DNA from: Paenibacillus sp. oral taxon 786 str. D14
GTDB lineage: Bacteria > Bacillota > Bacilli > Paenibacillales > Paenibacillaceae
Assembly: GCF_000159955.1 (NCBI RefSeq)
Contig: NZ_GG695972.1
Location: 169,892 to 196,844, forward strand
Length of the DNA stretch: 26,953 bases
Direction: 5' to 3'
Position numbers and translations under genes: made by a program. The stretch's first letter is position 1; every line of letters begins with the position of its first letter. This document shows, in pieces, positions 16,607 to 25,796 of this stretch. The notes beneath the pieces are model-generated. The model did no database searches. It was not told the DNA's origin and worked only from the letters and a program-made list of their open reading frames with translations.

Positions 16607-19600
16607 ATGGAACGCATCAGACGTTTTATCCGGGAACTATCGGAAGCCCAGTGGCTGGATCAAATCCAGCTGCGCGGGTGGGAGATCACTTCTTCCGTAT
16701 ACCAGGTTCCCGGCAGCTACACGAAGGAAACTGAATATTCGGAGGGACAAGCCTTCGAGCGCTTCCCTAGCACGCAGGGAACCACGTATTTCTTCCGTAC
16801 CCAGCTGGAGATTCCGAAAGGGTGGCGCGGCGGGCAGGTGGGCCTCATCTTTGCCTCCGGCGGCGAAGGGCTGCTGCGCATCAATGGCAAATCGGCCCAG
16901 GGCCTGGACCGGAACCATACGTTCGTGACGCTTCCGCAGGAGTTGGGACAAGGCCCGCTCTCGCTGGAAATCGAGCTGTATGACCCGATCCCTGAACCGG
17001 TGGATCCGCTGAACCAACAAGCGGTGATTCAGCCGCCGATTTCGCGGATCGACAGCCGTCTGGTACTGGTGAACCGGCCGGTGCAAAGCTTGATGTATAC
17101 GGCAACGGTTGTCCGCGATGCCACGGTGCTGCTGCCGGAACAGGATTTTCGGCGCACCCGCCTGATCGAGGCGCTGTATGCCGCCATGGACGGGTTCGTG
17201 GCGCTGGACAAGGAAGCGATTCGCGAGGGTGGAGCGATTACCGAGCTGGAACAGCGGCTCACCGAGCGGGTGAAGGCGATCGGCGGCAATGCCGAAGGCC
17301 TGATCCACATGGTCGGCCAGTCGCATATCGACATCGCCTGGCTGTGGCCGGTGCGGGAGACGGTGCGCAAGACGAGCCGGACGTTCTCGACGGTTGATGC
17401 GCTGATGCGCGAATACCCGGAATACCGCTACACCCAAAGCCAACCGCTGCTGTTCGCCTTCCTGAAAGAGAACGACCCCGAGTTGTACGAGCGGGTGAAG
17501 GCACGGATCAAGGAGGGGCGCTGGGAATTGGTTGGCGGCATGTGGGTAGAGCCGGATTTGAACCTGCCAAGCGGCGAATCGCTGATGCGGCAGATGCTGT
17601 ACGGGCAACGTTTCTATCAGGAGGAGTTCGGCTTCACCTCGGAGATTGAATGGCTGCCAGACACGTTTGGTTATTGCGCATCATTGCCGCAAATTTTGAA
17701 GCATGGCGGGATTCGCTATTTTATGACGACCAAGCTTGGCTGGAACGACACTAACGTATTCCCGTACGACCTGTTCCATTGGGTCGGCATTGACGGTACG
17801 CCAATGCTGTCGTATCTGAACCACGGCGTAAATGAAAATACGTTGCCGAAGGACGTTCACGATCACTGGCAATCGTATCGCCAAAAAGCGGTCCATCCGG
17901 AGCAAATGCTGCTTTACGGACATGGCGACGGCGGCGGCGGGGTGACCCGTGAAATGCTGGAGTACATTCACCGCGCTGATCTGATGGTAGGTCAGCCGGC
18001 AAGCGAATATAGCACGGCAGCGGAGTTCTTTGCTGGCATCGAAGCAGCGCAGCCGAAATTGCCGGCATGGCACGGCGACCTGTACCTTGAATTGCACCGG
18101 GGGACGTATACGACCCACGGGCGCAACAAGCGCAGCAATCGCAAAGCGGAGATCCTGTACCGCGAGGCGGAGCTATGGAACGCGTTGGCCGCTCCGGCGA
18201 TGCTGAAGGATCAGCAACGCGAGGCGCAAAGAACGCTGCAGGAGGGCTGGAAGCTGATCCTGTTGAACCAGTTCCACGACATCATTCCGGGTTCGGCGAT
18301 TACCGAAGCGTACGAGACATCGACGAAAGAATATGGAGAGATTTTTGAGAAAGGAAACGCCGGGCTGCGTCAGGGCCTGACGACTTTGGCTGAACGGGTA
18401 TCGACCACGGGCGAAGGTACGCCGTACATCGTCTTTAACAGCCTAGGCTGGACGCGCGATGTGATCGTGTCCCTTCCGGAACAAGCTTATCGGAGCGGCG
18501 CGGCTGCATACGACGAGCAGGGGACACGGCTTGAACTGGATGTGCGGACGGATCTTGGCGGAGAAACCGCGGCTTGGGTCCGCGTGCCGGAGGTTCCGGC
18601 GTTTGGCTACAAGACGATTTGGCTGCGGAACGAAGCGGGAGCAGTTGCCCGAACTAAGGCGGATTCCCTGGACGGAAGCCAAGCGTTCCAAGGCGAGTGG
18701 GAAACGGAGTTCTACCGCCTGAAATTTAACGACCGCGGCGAGATCGTCAGCCTGTGGGATAAGGAAGCCGGACGGGAGATCGTGAAATCCGGGGAAAGCG
18801 CAAACCGCTTCCACTTCTATCACGACCGTCCTACGCTGTGGGATGCTTGGGACATTGACCCGCGCTATGAACAGCAACCGGCCGGCGAGGCTGTATTGCT
18901 GGAGAGCGGTCTGGTTGCAAGCGGGCCCGTCCAAGACGTACTGCGCTTCCGCTGGAGTATTGGTCAATCGGAAATCACGCAGGATCTGATTCTGTATCAT
19001 CACAACAAGCGGATTGATTTCCAAACGAAGGTGAATTGGAACGAAGCTCACAAGCTGCTGAAGGTTGGGTTCCCGATCGACCTCGTTACGGACAAAGCGA
19101 CTTACGAAATTCCGTTCGGGGCGCTGGAACGTCCAACACATCGCAATACGAGCTGGGAGCAGGCGCAATTTGAGGTGTGCGGACACCGGTTCGCCGACGT
19201 TTCCGAACGCGGATACGGCGTCAGCCTGCTAAATGACTGCAAATACGGCTACGACATCCAAGGCAGCACGATTCGCCTGTCGCTGCTGCGGGCGCCAAAA
19301 TGGCCGGACGTGACCGCCGATCTGGGCGAGCATGAATTTACGTATTCGCTGTACCCGCACCAAGGCGACTGGCAGACTGCGCACACGGTGCGCGCGGCGG
19401 CAGAGCTCAACCATGCGCCGGCAGTATGGGCGGCAGAATCGCATGAAGGCTCGCTGCCTTCCACCGGGGCGTTGCTCGGGTTTACAGGCGAGCACGTGGT
19501 GCTCGACACGGTGAAACTGGCCGAGGACGGCGACGGCGTGATCCTGCGCCTGTACGAATCGGCAGGCGGCCGCGAACGCGTGGCGCTAAATTGGAACGAG

Positions 19601-19726
19601 CCGGTTTCGGCGGCGTTCCGGTCCGACGCTTTGGAGCGGGAGCTGGAGCCGATTACGCTGGCGGACGGAGGGCGGATCGAGCTCGATTTTGCCCCGTATG
19701 AAATTAAGACGCTGAAGTTGAAGTAA
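16607..19726 (+). CDS. GH38 alpha-mannosidase (long, about 1,040 residues)
   Basis: GH38 enzymes are zinc-dependent retaining alpha-mannosidases. The 1,039-residue protein has an N-terminal extension (about 1-230), the GH38 catalytic domain with GQSHIDIAWLWP (zinc ligands H240, D242) and WLPDTFGYCASLPQ (nucleophile D352), the middle domain with NQFHDIIPGSAI (H557, D558) and a long C-terminal beta-domain. Length and motifs fit the cytosolic/vacuolar Ams1-like branch that cleaves non-reducing alpha-1,2, 1,3 or 1,6-mannose; linkage cannot be read from sequence. No signal peptide. GGAGG (16592-16596) lies inside the end of the GH3 gene and ATG 16607 is 5 nt after its stop, so the two are translationally coupled. 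A 466-bp repeat-bearing spacer follows. Confidence 0.94.
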   Translation: MERIRRFIRELSEAQWLDQIQLRGWEITSSVYQVPGSYTKETEYSEGQAFERFPSTQGTTYFFRTQLEIPKGWRGGQVGLIFASGGEGLLRINGKSAQGLDRNHTFVTLPQELGQGPLSLEIELYDPIPEPVDPLNQQAVIQPPISRIDSRLVLVNRPVQSLMYTATVVRDATVLLPEQDFRRTRLIEALYAAMDGFVALDKEAIREGGAITELEQRLTERVKAIGGNAEGLIHMVGQSHIDIAWLWPVRETVRKTSRTFSTVDALMREYPEYRYTQSQPLLFAFLKENDPELYERVKARIKEGRWELVGGMWVEPDLNLPSGESLMRQMLYGQRFYQEEFGFTSEIEWLPDTFGYCASLPQILKHGGIRYFMTTKLGWNDTNVFPYDLFHWVGIDGTPMLSYLNHGVNENTLPKDVHDHWQSYRQKAVHPEQMLLYGHGDGGGGVTREMLEYIHRADLMVGQPASEYSTAAEFFAGIEAAQPKLPAWHGDLYLELHRGTYTTHGRNKRSNRKAEILYREAELWNALAAPAMLKDQQREAQRTLQEGWKLILLNQFHDIIPGSAITEAYETSTKEYGEIFEKGNAGLRQGLTTLAERVSTTGEGTPYIVFNSLGWTRDVIVSLPEQAYRSGAAAYDEQGTRLELDVRTDLGGETAAWVRVPEVPAFGYKTIWLRNEAGAVARTKADSLDGSQAFQGEWETEFYRLKFNDRGEIVSLWDKEAGREIVKSGESANRFHFYHDRPTLWDAWDIDPRYEQQPAGEAVLLESGLVASGPVQDVLRFRWSIGQSEITQDLILYHHNKRIDFQTKVNWNEAHKLLKVGFPIDLVTDKATYEIPFGALERPTHRNTSWEQAQFEVCGHRFADVSERGYGVSLLNDCKYGYDIQGSTIRLSLLRAPKWPDVTADLGEHEFTYSLYPHQGDWQTAHTVRAAAELNHAPAVWAAESHEGSLPSTGALLGFTGEHVVLDTVKLAEDGDGVILRLYESAGGRERVALNWNEPVSAAFRSDALERELEPITLADGGRIELDFAPYEIKTLKLK

Positions 19727-19829
19727 TGGGTGAAGATGGGTTGGTGCACGTTGGCAGCGGGAAGTCAGCTCGCAAGTTAACGGGATGGTTAGCAAGATAG
19801 TCAGAAGATAGTTGACGGGAACGTTAGCT

Positions 19830-19883
19830 GGAATGCTAGCAGGTTAGCAGGAATGCTAGCAGGTTAGCAGGAATGGTGGCAGG
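19830..19883. repeat. 20-bp tandem repeat, about 2.7 copies
   Basis: The unit GGAATGCTAGCAGGTTAGCA occurs perfectly at 19830-19849 and 19850-19869, then partially (GGAATGGTGGCAGG, 19870-19883). Degenerate GTTAGC and GATAGT echoes extend left to about 19785. Confidence 0.9.
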
Positions 19884-19898
19884 AAAGCTATCAGACTG

Positions 19899-20086
19899 TT
19901 AACTGGAAAAAGTACCGCTAATTCAGCCATTTTCTTAGGATGGATGTAATTTAACTGGAATTTCTACCGTTAATTTAACGAATTTTCGCCGACTTCGGCC
20001 AATGAGGCTAAATTAACTGTACGATTTACCGTTAAATGAACGATTTAGCGGGAAACTGGCGAATTAACAGTAGGATTTACCGTTAA
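19899..20086. repeat. Array of four spaced 23-bp imperfect palindromes
   Basis: Units at 19899-19921, 19951-19973, 20013-20035 and 20064-20086 all have exactly 23 bp and the form TTAAC-N13-GTTAA (GCTAA in the first). In the last two, inner GTA/TAC arms extend the dyad. Their starts are 52, 62 and 51 bp apart. Similar sequence, roughly TTTAACGAATTTTCGCC, follows the units. Function unknown; they could be an interspersed repeat family or tandem operators. Confidence 0.85.
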
Positions 20087-20193
20087 TTTGCAGATTGCCC
20101 GTCGCCCGCCAGCCCAACCGCCCTCAAGATCATAGAAGCGAAACGAAACGAAGCCAAATGAAATGACCTATAAAGGAGCGAGAAGACAAGCTC

Positions 20194-21513
20194 ATGGAAC
20201 AATTTAGACTCCCGAAAATACCGATGCCGCCGCTGGAATTGCCGCAATCCATTAAGGATGTACTGGCCGAGGCCGAAACGAAACTGGCGCATCGTCCGAA
20301 ATTGCTGCAGCTGTTCAAGAATTGTTTTCCGAACACGCTCGAGACGACAACCAAGCTGATGGACGACGGAACCACCTTCGTCATCACCGGAGACATCCCG
20401 GCTTCTTGGCTGCGCGATTCCGTGGAGCAAGTAATCCACTATGTGCCGTTCGCCAAGAACGATCCCGATTTGCAGCGGATCATCAGCGGACTGATCAAAC
20501 GCCATATTCATTATGTTCATATCGATCCGTACGCGAACGCATTTAACGAGTCGGCCAACGACTGGCACTGGAATACAACTGACGTGACCGAGATGTCCCC
20601 ATGGGTGTGGGAGCGCAAATTCGAAATCGACTCCTTGTGCTTCGTGGTCCGCTTGGCCTACACGTATTGGAAGGAAACGGAGCAGACCGATATTTTTGAT
20701 GCCGGCTTTAAATCCGCAATGCGGAAAATCTACGAAGTGTTCAAAACCGAGCAGCATCACTTCGAGAAATCGCCATATCGCTTTACCCGCAACAACGGAA
20801 TCCCTACCGATTCCTTGCGGAACAACGGAATGGGCATGCCGGTGAACTATACGGGAATGATCTGGTCGGGCTTCCGTTCCAGCGACGACGCCTGCGATTT
20901 CCATTACAACATTCCGGGCAACATGTTTGCGGTTGTGGCGCTGCGTCAAATGCAGGAATTCGCCGAGTGGGTCTTCCGCGACATGGACTTCCTGGCCGAA
21001 CTGAAGGAACTGGAGTTTGAGGTTGACCACGGCATTAAGCTGTACGGGATCTACCGCCATCCGGAATTCGGTCCGATTTACGCCTACGAAACCGACGGCT
21101 TTGGCAACTACTGCTTGATGGATGACGCCGGCACGCCGGGCCTCATGTCCATTCCGTACCTGGGCTACGTTAGCGCAGACGATCCGATTTATCAAAATAC
21201 ACGGCGTTTTGCCCTGAGCAAAGAGAATCCGTTCTACTTCGAAGGTAAAGCAGCCAAAGGCATCGGCAGCCCGCATACACCAGAGAATTACATCTGGCAT
21301 ATGGCCTTGTCGATGCAGGGGCTCACCGCGCAAACGAAGGAAGAGAAGCTGGAAATGATCGCAATGCTGGAGGCGACCGACGCCGGAACCGGCTACATGC
21401 ATGAAGGCTTCCACGCCGACGATCCAAATACGTTTACGCGCAAATGGTTCGCTTGGTCGAACAGCTTGTTCTCGCAGCTGGTGTACCAGGCGATGCAGGA
21501 AGGTATATTGTAA
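20194..21513 (+). CDS. GH125 exo-alpha-1,6-mannosidase
   Basis: Family GH125 enzymes are inverting exo-mannosidases acting on alpha-1,6-linked mannose, known from Clostridium and Streptococcus. The 439-residue protein matches family length and motifs: GDIPASWLRDS (66-76), FEIDSLC, WSGFRSSDDAC (D231/D232) and TGYMHEGFH (E404). The 173-residue distance between D231 and E404 equals that between the acid and base I recall for the Clostridium enzyme (D220/E393), so both catalytic residues appear present. There is no signal peptide, so it is cytoplasmic. ATG 20194 is the only suitable start, but its AAGGAG (20173-20178) is about 15 nt away, unusually far, suggesting modest translation. GH130 and GH38 genes follow in the same direction. 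Confidence 0.95.
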   Translation: MEQFRLPKIPMPPLELPQSIKDVLAEAETKLAHRPKLLQLFKNCFPNTLETTTKLMDDGTTFVITGDIPASWLRDSVEQVIHYVPFAKNDPDLQRIISGLIKRHIHYVHIDPYANAFNESANDWHWNTTDVTEMSPWVWERKFEIDSLCFVVRLAYTYWKETEQTDIFDAGFKSAMRKIYEVFKTEQHHFEKSPYRFTRNNGIPTDSLRNNGMGMPVNYTGMIWSGFRSSDDACDFHYNIPGNMFAVVALRQMQEFAEWVFRDMDFLAELKELEFEVDHGIKLYGIYRHPEFGPIYAYETDGFGNYCLMDDAGTPGLMSIPYLGYVSADDPIYQNTRRFALSKENPFYFEGKAAKGIGSPHTPENYIWHMALSMQGLTAQTKEEKLEMIAMLEATDAGTGYMHEGFHADDPNTFTRKWFAWSNSLFSQLVYQAMQEGIL

Positions 21514-21604
21514 CGCATCGATCTGCAAGCGGCGCTGAAAGTGTCCGTTAGGATGCGAACGCGCCCCCAATTCATATCCCACATATCTCAAAGGAGACTT
21601 GACC

Positions 21605-22603
21605 ATGAGCAAAATTATCGGCGAACCTTTAAAAAATATCCCTTGGCAAGACAAACCGGCCGGCTCGAATGCCCCGGTATGGCGTTACTCTCAAAACCCA
21701 ATCATAGAGCGTCATGCGATCCCGAACTCCAACAGCGTGTTTAACTCCGCGGTCGTGCCTTTTGAAGGCGGATTTGCCGGTGTGTTCCGCTGCGATTCGC
21801 GTTCGGTCAGCATGGATATTTTTGCAGGATTCAGTGACGACGGCATCAACTGGAAAATCAACCACGAGCCAATCCAATTCGAAGGCGACGAGGAAGTGAC
21901 CAAACGGGAATACCGCTACGACCCGCGCGTCTGCAAAATCGGCGACCGCTACTACATCACCTGGTGTAACGGCTACCATGGCCCAACGATCGGTATTGCG
22001 TACACGACGGACTTCAAGACGTTCCATCAGCTGGAAAACGCCTTTTTGCCGTACAATCGCAATGGTGTGCTGTTCCCGCGCAAGATCGGTGAACGTTACG
22101 CGATGCTCAGCCGCCCAAGTGACACGGGCCACACGCCGTTTGGCGATATTTTCTACAGCGAAAGCCCAGACCTGACCTTCTGGGGCAAACATCGCTATGT
22201 GATGGGTACGATTAACGGCGATGCTTCTGCATGGCAATCGAAAAAAATCGGCCCAGGACCGGTTCCGATCGAAACCGACCAAGGCTGGCTGCTGATCTAC
22301 CACGGCGTCATCAATACCTGCAACGGCTTCGTTTACCGCATGGGCTGCGCCCTGCTGGACATCGACAAACCGTGGATCGTCAAAGCGCGTTCGCGTAACT
22401 ATATCCTCGGTCCAGAAGAGCTGTACGAATGCGTCGGCGACGTGCCAAACGTGACGTTCCCTTGCGCCGCTTTGACTGACGCCGAAACCGGCCGGATCGC
22501 GATCTACTACGGCTGTGCGGATACAGTTACCGGCCTGGCCTTCACTACCGTGGACGAGCTGCTGAAGTACATGGAAGAATATCCGCTGGAGACAGAAGCG
22601 TGA
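21605..22603 (+). CDS. GH130 beta-mannoside phosphorylase
   Basis: GH130 proteins are five-bladed beta-propellers that mostly phosphorolyse beta-mannosides to mannose 1-phosphate; some members are beta-1,2-mannosidases. The 332-residue protein shows [24 protein letters not shown], the catalytic aspartate D106 in [22 protein letters not shown] and YHGVI. Length is standard for the compact branch. AAGGAG (21591-21596) is 8 nt before ATG 21605; TTG 21599 would add two residues but is too close to the site. Lying between a GH125 and a GH38 alpha-mannosidase, it probably processes a beta-mannose left after alpha-mannose removal, for instance Man-beta-1,4-GlcNAc from N-glycans. Phosphorylase versus hydrolase and the exact acceptor cannot be settled by reading. 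Confidence 0.92.
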   Translation: MSKIIGEPLKNIPWQDKPAGSNAPVWRYSQNPIIERHAIPNSNSVFNSAVVPFEGGFAGVFRCDSRSVSMDIFAGFSDDGINWKINHEPIQFEGDEEVTKREYRYDPRVCKIGDRYYITWCNGYHGPTIGIAYTTDFKTFHQLENAFLPYNRNGVLFPRKIGERYAMLSRPSDTGHTPFGDIFYSESPDLTFWGKHRYVMGTINGDASAWQSKKIGPGPVPIETDQGWLLIYHGVINTCNGFVYRMGCALLDIDKPWIVKARSRNYILGPEELYECVGDVPNVTFPCAALTDAETGRIAIYYGCADTVTGLAFTTVDELLKYMEEYPLETEA

Positions 22604-22660
22604 GGAACAAAAGCTCATCTACAAAATTACAAACCACGGAGGAAAGCGGGGGTTAGAGAA

Positions 22661-25396
22661 ATGAGCAAGCAAAGAACGGCCCATATCATCTCCCATACGC
22701 ACTGGGACCGGGAATGGTATTTGCCGTACGAGAAGCATCACGTTCGTCTGGTTGAGCTGGTGGATGCGCTGCTCGATAAGCTGGACGGCGATTCGGCGTT
22801 CCGCAGCTTTTATCTCGACGGTCAAACGATCATCATCGAAGATTACTTGCAAGTACGACCGGAGAACAAGGAGCGTCTGGAAAAATACATCCGCGAAGGC
22901 CGCATCCTCATCGGACCTTGGTACATTTTGCAGGATGCGTTCCTAACGAGCGGAGAAGCGAATATCCGCAACATGCAAATCGGCCATCAGGACGCGTTAA
23001 AATACGGTGCGCCCGCGAAGATCGGCTATTTCCCCGACACCTTCGGCCTCGTCGGGCAAATCCCGCAATTGATGTTGCAATCCGGGATTCGTAACGCCTT
23101 TTTTGGCCGCGGCGTGAAGCCGACCGGCTTCAACAATACCGTATCCGACGGCGGGTATGAGTCCTCCTTCTCAGAGCTGATCTGGGAAGGACCGGACGGC
23201 TCCAAGGTGCTGGGGATCCTGTTCGCCAACTGGTATTCCAACGGCAATGAGGTGCCGGTGGACGAAGCGGAAGCGAAGGCGTTCTGGGATCGCAAGCTGG
23301 CGGATGCGGAGAAATACGCAGCCACCGGCGAGCTGCTCTTCATGAACGGCTGCGACCATCAGCCGCTGCAACTGGACCTGCCGGAAGCGATTCGTACGGC
23401 GGAGAAGCTGTACCCGGACACGAAGTTCATCCATTCGAACTTCCCGGATTATTTGCGCGAGCTGGAAGCGGCGCTGGAAGGCCGCGAGCTGTCCACCGTC
23501 AAGGGCGAGCTGCGCAGCCAGCGCACCGACGGTTGGGGGACGCTGGTGAACACCGCCTCCTCGCGCGTGTATCTGAAGCAGATGAACCAGGTCGGCCAGG
23601 CCTTGCTGGAAAAAGTCGCCGAGCCGCTCGCCTCGATCGCGAATCTGCTCGGGAAGGATTACCCGCATCACCTGTTTACGTATGCGTGGAAAACCTTGAT
23701 GCAAAACCATCCGCACGACAGCATTTGCGGATGCAGCGTAGACGAGGTTCACCGCGAGATGGTCACCCGCTTCGCGAAGAGCCGCCACGTTGCTGAGGCG
23801 CTCATCGACGACAGCAAGCGGGTGATCGCGGATGCGGTGAACACCTCCGTCTTCGCCCAGTATGGCGAAGACCCGCTGCCGCTGGTCGTGTTTAACACGA
23901 CCGGCTGGAGCCGCACGGGCACAGTGTCCATCGAGCTGGACGCTGCCCGCCTGTATTTGCGCGACGGCCTCGGCCTCGAGGAGACCGGCCGCCGCATGAA
24001 GGCGGTCGACCTGTCAGGCCGCGAGCTGGTCGACGAGCAGGGGAACACGGTGCCTTGCACGGTGGAGGATCTCGGGCTGCTGTTCGGCTATGATTTGCCG
24101 GACGACAAGTTCCGTCAGCCGTACATGTGCCGCCGCGTCAAGCTGACGTTCCAGGCTTCCGATGTGGCTGCGCTGGGTCTGCGCACCTATGCGTGGGTGC
24201 GTCGGAAATCGGCGGCAGCTGCCACCAAGCCGACCTCGTTGTTCACGGGCAACCGGGTCATGGAGAACGAGAACCTGAAGGTGGAAATTGCCGAAGACGG
24301 ATCGTTTACATTGACCGATAAAGCGACGGGCCAAGTGTACCGTGATCTCGGCGTCTATGAGGACACCGGCGATATCGGCAACGAGTACATGTACAAACAG
24401 CCGGAAGGCGAAAAGCCGCTGACCACGAAAGGACTGGCTGCGCAAATCCGCATCGTAGAGGACGAACCGTACCGCGCTTCCGTGGAAATTTGCCATGACT
24501 GGGAGATCCCGGCGTCCGCTGATGAGAAGCTGGACGAAGAAATGCGCGAGCTGGTTTACTATCCGCACCGCAAAGCGCAGCGCAGCAGCAAGCTGACGAC
24601 GCTGAAGCTGCGTACGGTCATTTCGCTGGAGGCGGCCGGCAAAGGCGTTCACATCGAGACGACAATCGATAACACGGCGAAGGATCATCGCATCCGTGCC
24701 TTGTTCCCAACTGACCTGAAAGCATCGGTCCATCAAGTGGATTCGATGTTTGAAATCGCCGAACGGAGCATTGAACCGGCACCGGAGTGGGAAAACCCAA
24801 GCAACACCCAACATCAGCAAGCGTTCGTGGACGTGAGCGGTGAAGGGGCCGGTCTGACCGTAGCCAACCTTGGCTTAAACGAATATGAAGTGCTGCGCGA
24901 CGGCCGGAACACGATCGCCGTGACGTTGCTCCGCTCTGTGGGCGAGCTCGGCGACTGGGGCTTGTTCCCGACGCCGGAAGCACAGTGCCTGGGCGTGCAC
25001 ACCGCCCGGATGGAACTGATTCCGCATAACGGCGACGGCATTGCGTCCGGCGCGTTTACGGAAGCTTACCAGTTCCAGATTCCGTGGACGCTCAGCCAAA
25101 CGGAAATGCACGAGGGAACCTTGTCCCCGTCGTATACACCGTTCCAATGGGAAGGCCAAGAGATGGCATTCTCCTCGCTCAAAATGAACGAGACGACCGG
25201 CGACCTGCTGCTGCGTTGGTTCAACATGAGCAAGCAAGCATCAGAGCTGACGCTCGGCCTGAACATCCCACATGAGCATTTCTATAAAACAACGATTCTC
25301 GAAGAAGAAGCGGCACCGCTGGCCAAGAACGCAGCAGGCAGCTTGTCCCTGCTAGCCGGCCCATGCGAGATCGTAACCATCGGAGTTCGCCGGTAA
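22661..25396 (+). CDS. GH38 alpha-mannosidase, MngB/streptococcal alpha-1,3-mannosidase-like
   Basis: The 911-residue protein is a second, distinct GH38 enzyme. Its catalytic domain begins at once with HIISHTHWDREWY (zinc ligands H14, D16). GPWYILQDAFLTSGE, GYFPDTFGLVGQIPQ (nucleophile D126) and QNHPHDSICGCSVDEVHREM (H352, D353) follow. Layout and length match the branch with E. coli MngB and the Streptococcus pyogenes alpha-1,3-mannosidase, rather than the long Ams1-like gene upstream. The MngB substrate is a phosphomannosylglycerate, but no mannosylglycerate PTS is present, and GH125/GH130 neighbours favour the glycan-trimming alternative. No signal peptide. GGAGG (22638-22642) is 18 nt from ATG 22661; a G-run (22648-22652) at 8 nt may serve instead. 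A strong terminator follows. Confidence 0.93.
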   Translation: MSKQRTAHIISHTHWDREWYLPYEKHHVRLVELVDALLDKLDGDSAFRSFYLDGQTIIIEDYLQVRPENKERLEKYIREGRILIGPWYILQDAFLTSGEANIRNMQIGHQDALKYGAPAKIGYFPDTFGLVGQIPQLMLQSGIRNAFFGRGVKPTGFNNTVSDGGYESSFSELIWEGPDGSKVLGILFANWYSNGNEVPVDEAEAKAFWDRKLADAEKYAATGELLFMNGCDHQPLQLDLPEAIRTAEKLYPDTKFIHSNFPDYLRELEAALEGRELSTVKGELRSQRTDGWGTLVNTASSRVYLKQMNQVGQALLEKVAEPLASIANLLGKDYPHHLFTYAWKTLMQNHPHDSICGCSVDEVHREMVTRFAKSRHVAEALIDDSKRVIADAVNTSVFAQYGEDPLPLVVFNTTGWSRTGTVSIELDAARLYLRDGLGLEETGRRMKAVDLSGRELVDEQGNTVPCTVEDLGLLFGYDLPDDKFRQPYMCRRVKLTFQASDVAALGLRTYAWVRRKSAAAATKPTSLFTGNRVMENENLKVEIAEDGSFTLTDKATGQVYRDLGVYEDTGDIGNEYMYKQPEGEKPLTTKGLAAQIRIVEDEPYRASVEICHDWEIPASADEKLDEEMRELVYYPHRKAQRSSKLTTLKLRTVISLEAAGKGVHIETTIDNTAKDHRIRALFPTDLKASVHQVDSMFEIAERSIEPAPEWENPSNTQHQQAFVDVSGEGAGLTVANLGLNEYEVLRDGRNTIAVTLLRSVGELGDWGLFPTPEAQCLGVHTARMELIPHNGDGIASGAFTEAYQFQIPWTLSQTEMHEGTLSPSYTPFQWEGQEMAFSSLKMNETTGDLLLRWFNMSKQASELTLGLNIPHEHFYKTTILEEEAAPLAKNAAGSLSLLAGPCEIVTIGVRR

Positions 25397-25440
25397 TAAT
25401 CAGGGGAACGCTTGAACCTGAACCGGGAAGTTAAGGATTA

Positions 25441-25488
25441 AAGGTTATCCTGCCATAACTTGTTATGTTATGGCGGGGTAACCTTTTT
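25441..25488 (+). terminator. Strong terminator closing the glycoside hydrolase cluster
   Basis: AGGTTA and GCCATAAC (25442-25459) pair with GTTATGGC and TAACCT (25467-25484) around a 7-nt loop; T5 follows (25484-25488). It lies about 45 bp after the second GH38 gene. Confidence 0.9.
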
Positions 25489-25693
25489 GTTTTGTCTTTG
25501 GGGCTTTTTTACGCGATTATCCCTTTTGTTCAGAGAGGTGATAGAGAAAGAGGAAGGAGGAAGGAGGATGAGGACGGCGAGTGAAGGGTGAAGGGTGAGT
25601 GGAAGGCACGAAGGAGTAGTGGAAGGCAAACGAAGGGGGGAGTGAAGAAAATGGGGGACCGATGATTAGGGTAGGGTCAAAGGAAGAGTATGG

Positions 25694-25753
25694 TTAGGGA
25701 TGAGATTAGGGATGAGATTAGGGATGAAGTAAGGGATGAGGTAAGGGATCAGG
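25694..25753. repeat. 12-bp tandem repeat, five units
   Basis: Units start at 25694, 25706, 25718, 25730 and 25742: two exact TTAGGGATGAGA, then TTAGGGATGAAG, TAAGGGATGAGG and TAAGGGATCAGG. Every unit carries GGGAT, so G3 runs recur every 12 nt. Confidence 0.9.
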
Positions 25754-25769
25754 GAAAAGGCGAGAGTGT

Positions 25770-25796
25770 GGGCGATGGGGATGGGGATGGTGGTGG
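25770..25796 (+). other. G-run cluster with G-quadruplex potential
   Basis: GGG (25770-25772), GGGG (25777-25780) and GGGG (25783-25786) are followed by three GG pairs to 25796. A two-tetrad fold is possible on the plus strand; a three-tetrad fold would lack a fourth G3 run unless it borrows from the neighbouring repeat. Confidence 0.45.

Larger units (their letters stand above)
19727..20193. other. Repeat-rich spacer within the mannosidase cluster
   Basis: No plausible gene is visible. It holds a 20-bp tandem repeat, four spaced 23-bp palindromes and, near the end, short ACGAA-type repeats. I found neither a clear terminator nor a convincing promoter, so it is unclear whether transcription from GH38 continues to the GH125 gene. 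Confidence 0.7.

Noticed and set aside
19830..20086. CRISPR-like array
   Set aside because: The 20-bp repeats are directly adjacent without spacers, and the 23-bp palindromes vary in their cores; no cas genes are nearby.
25694..25753. Repeat-containing coding sequence
   Set aside because: Although the period of 12 is a multiple of three, stops such as TAA occur within the units and no start with a ribosome site is present.
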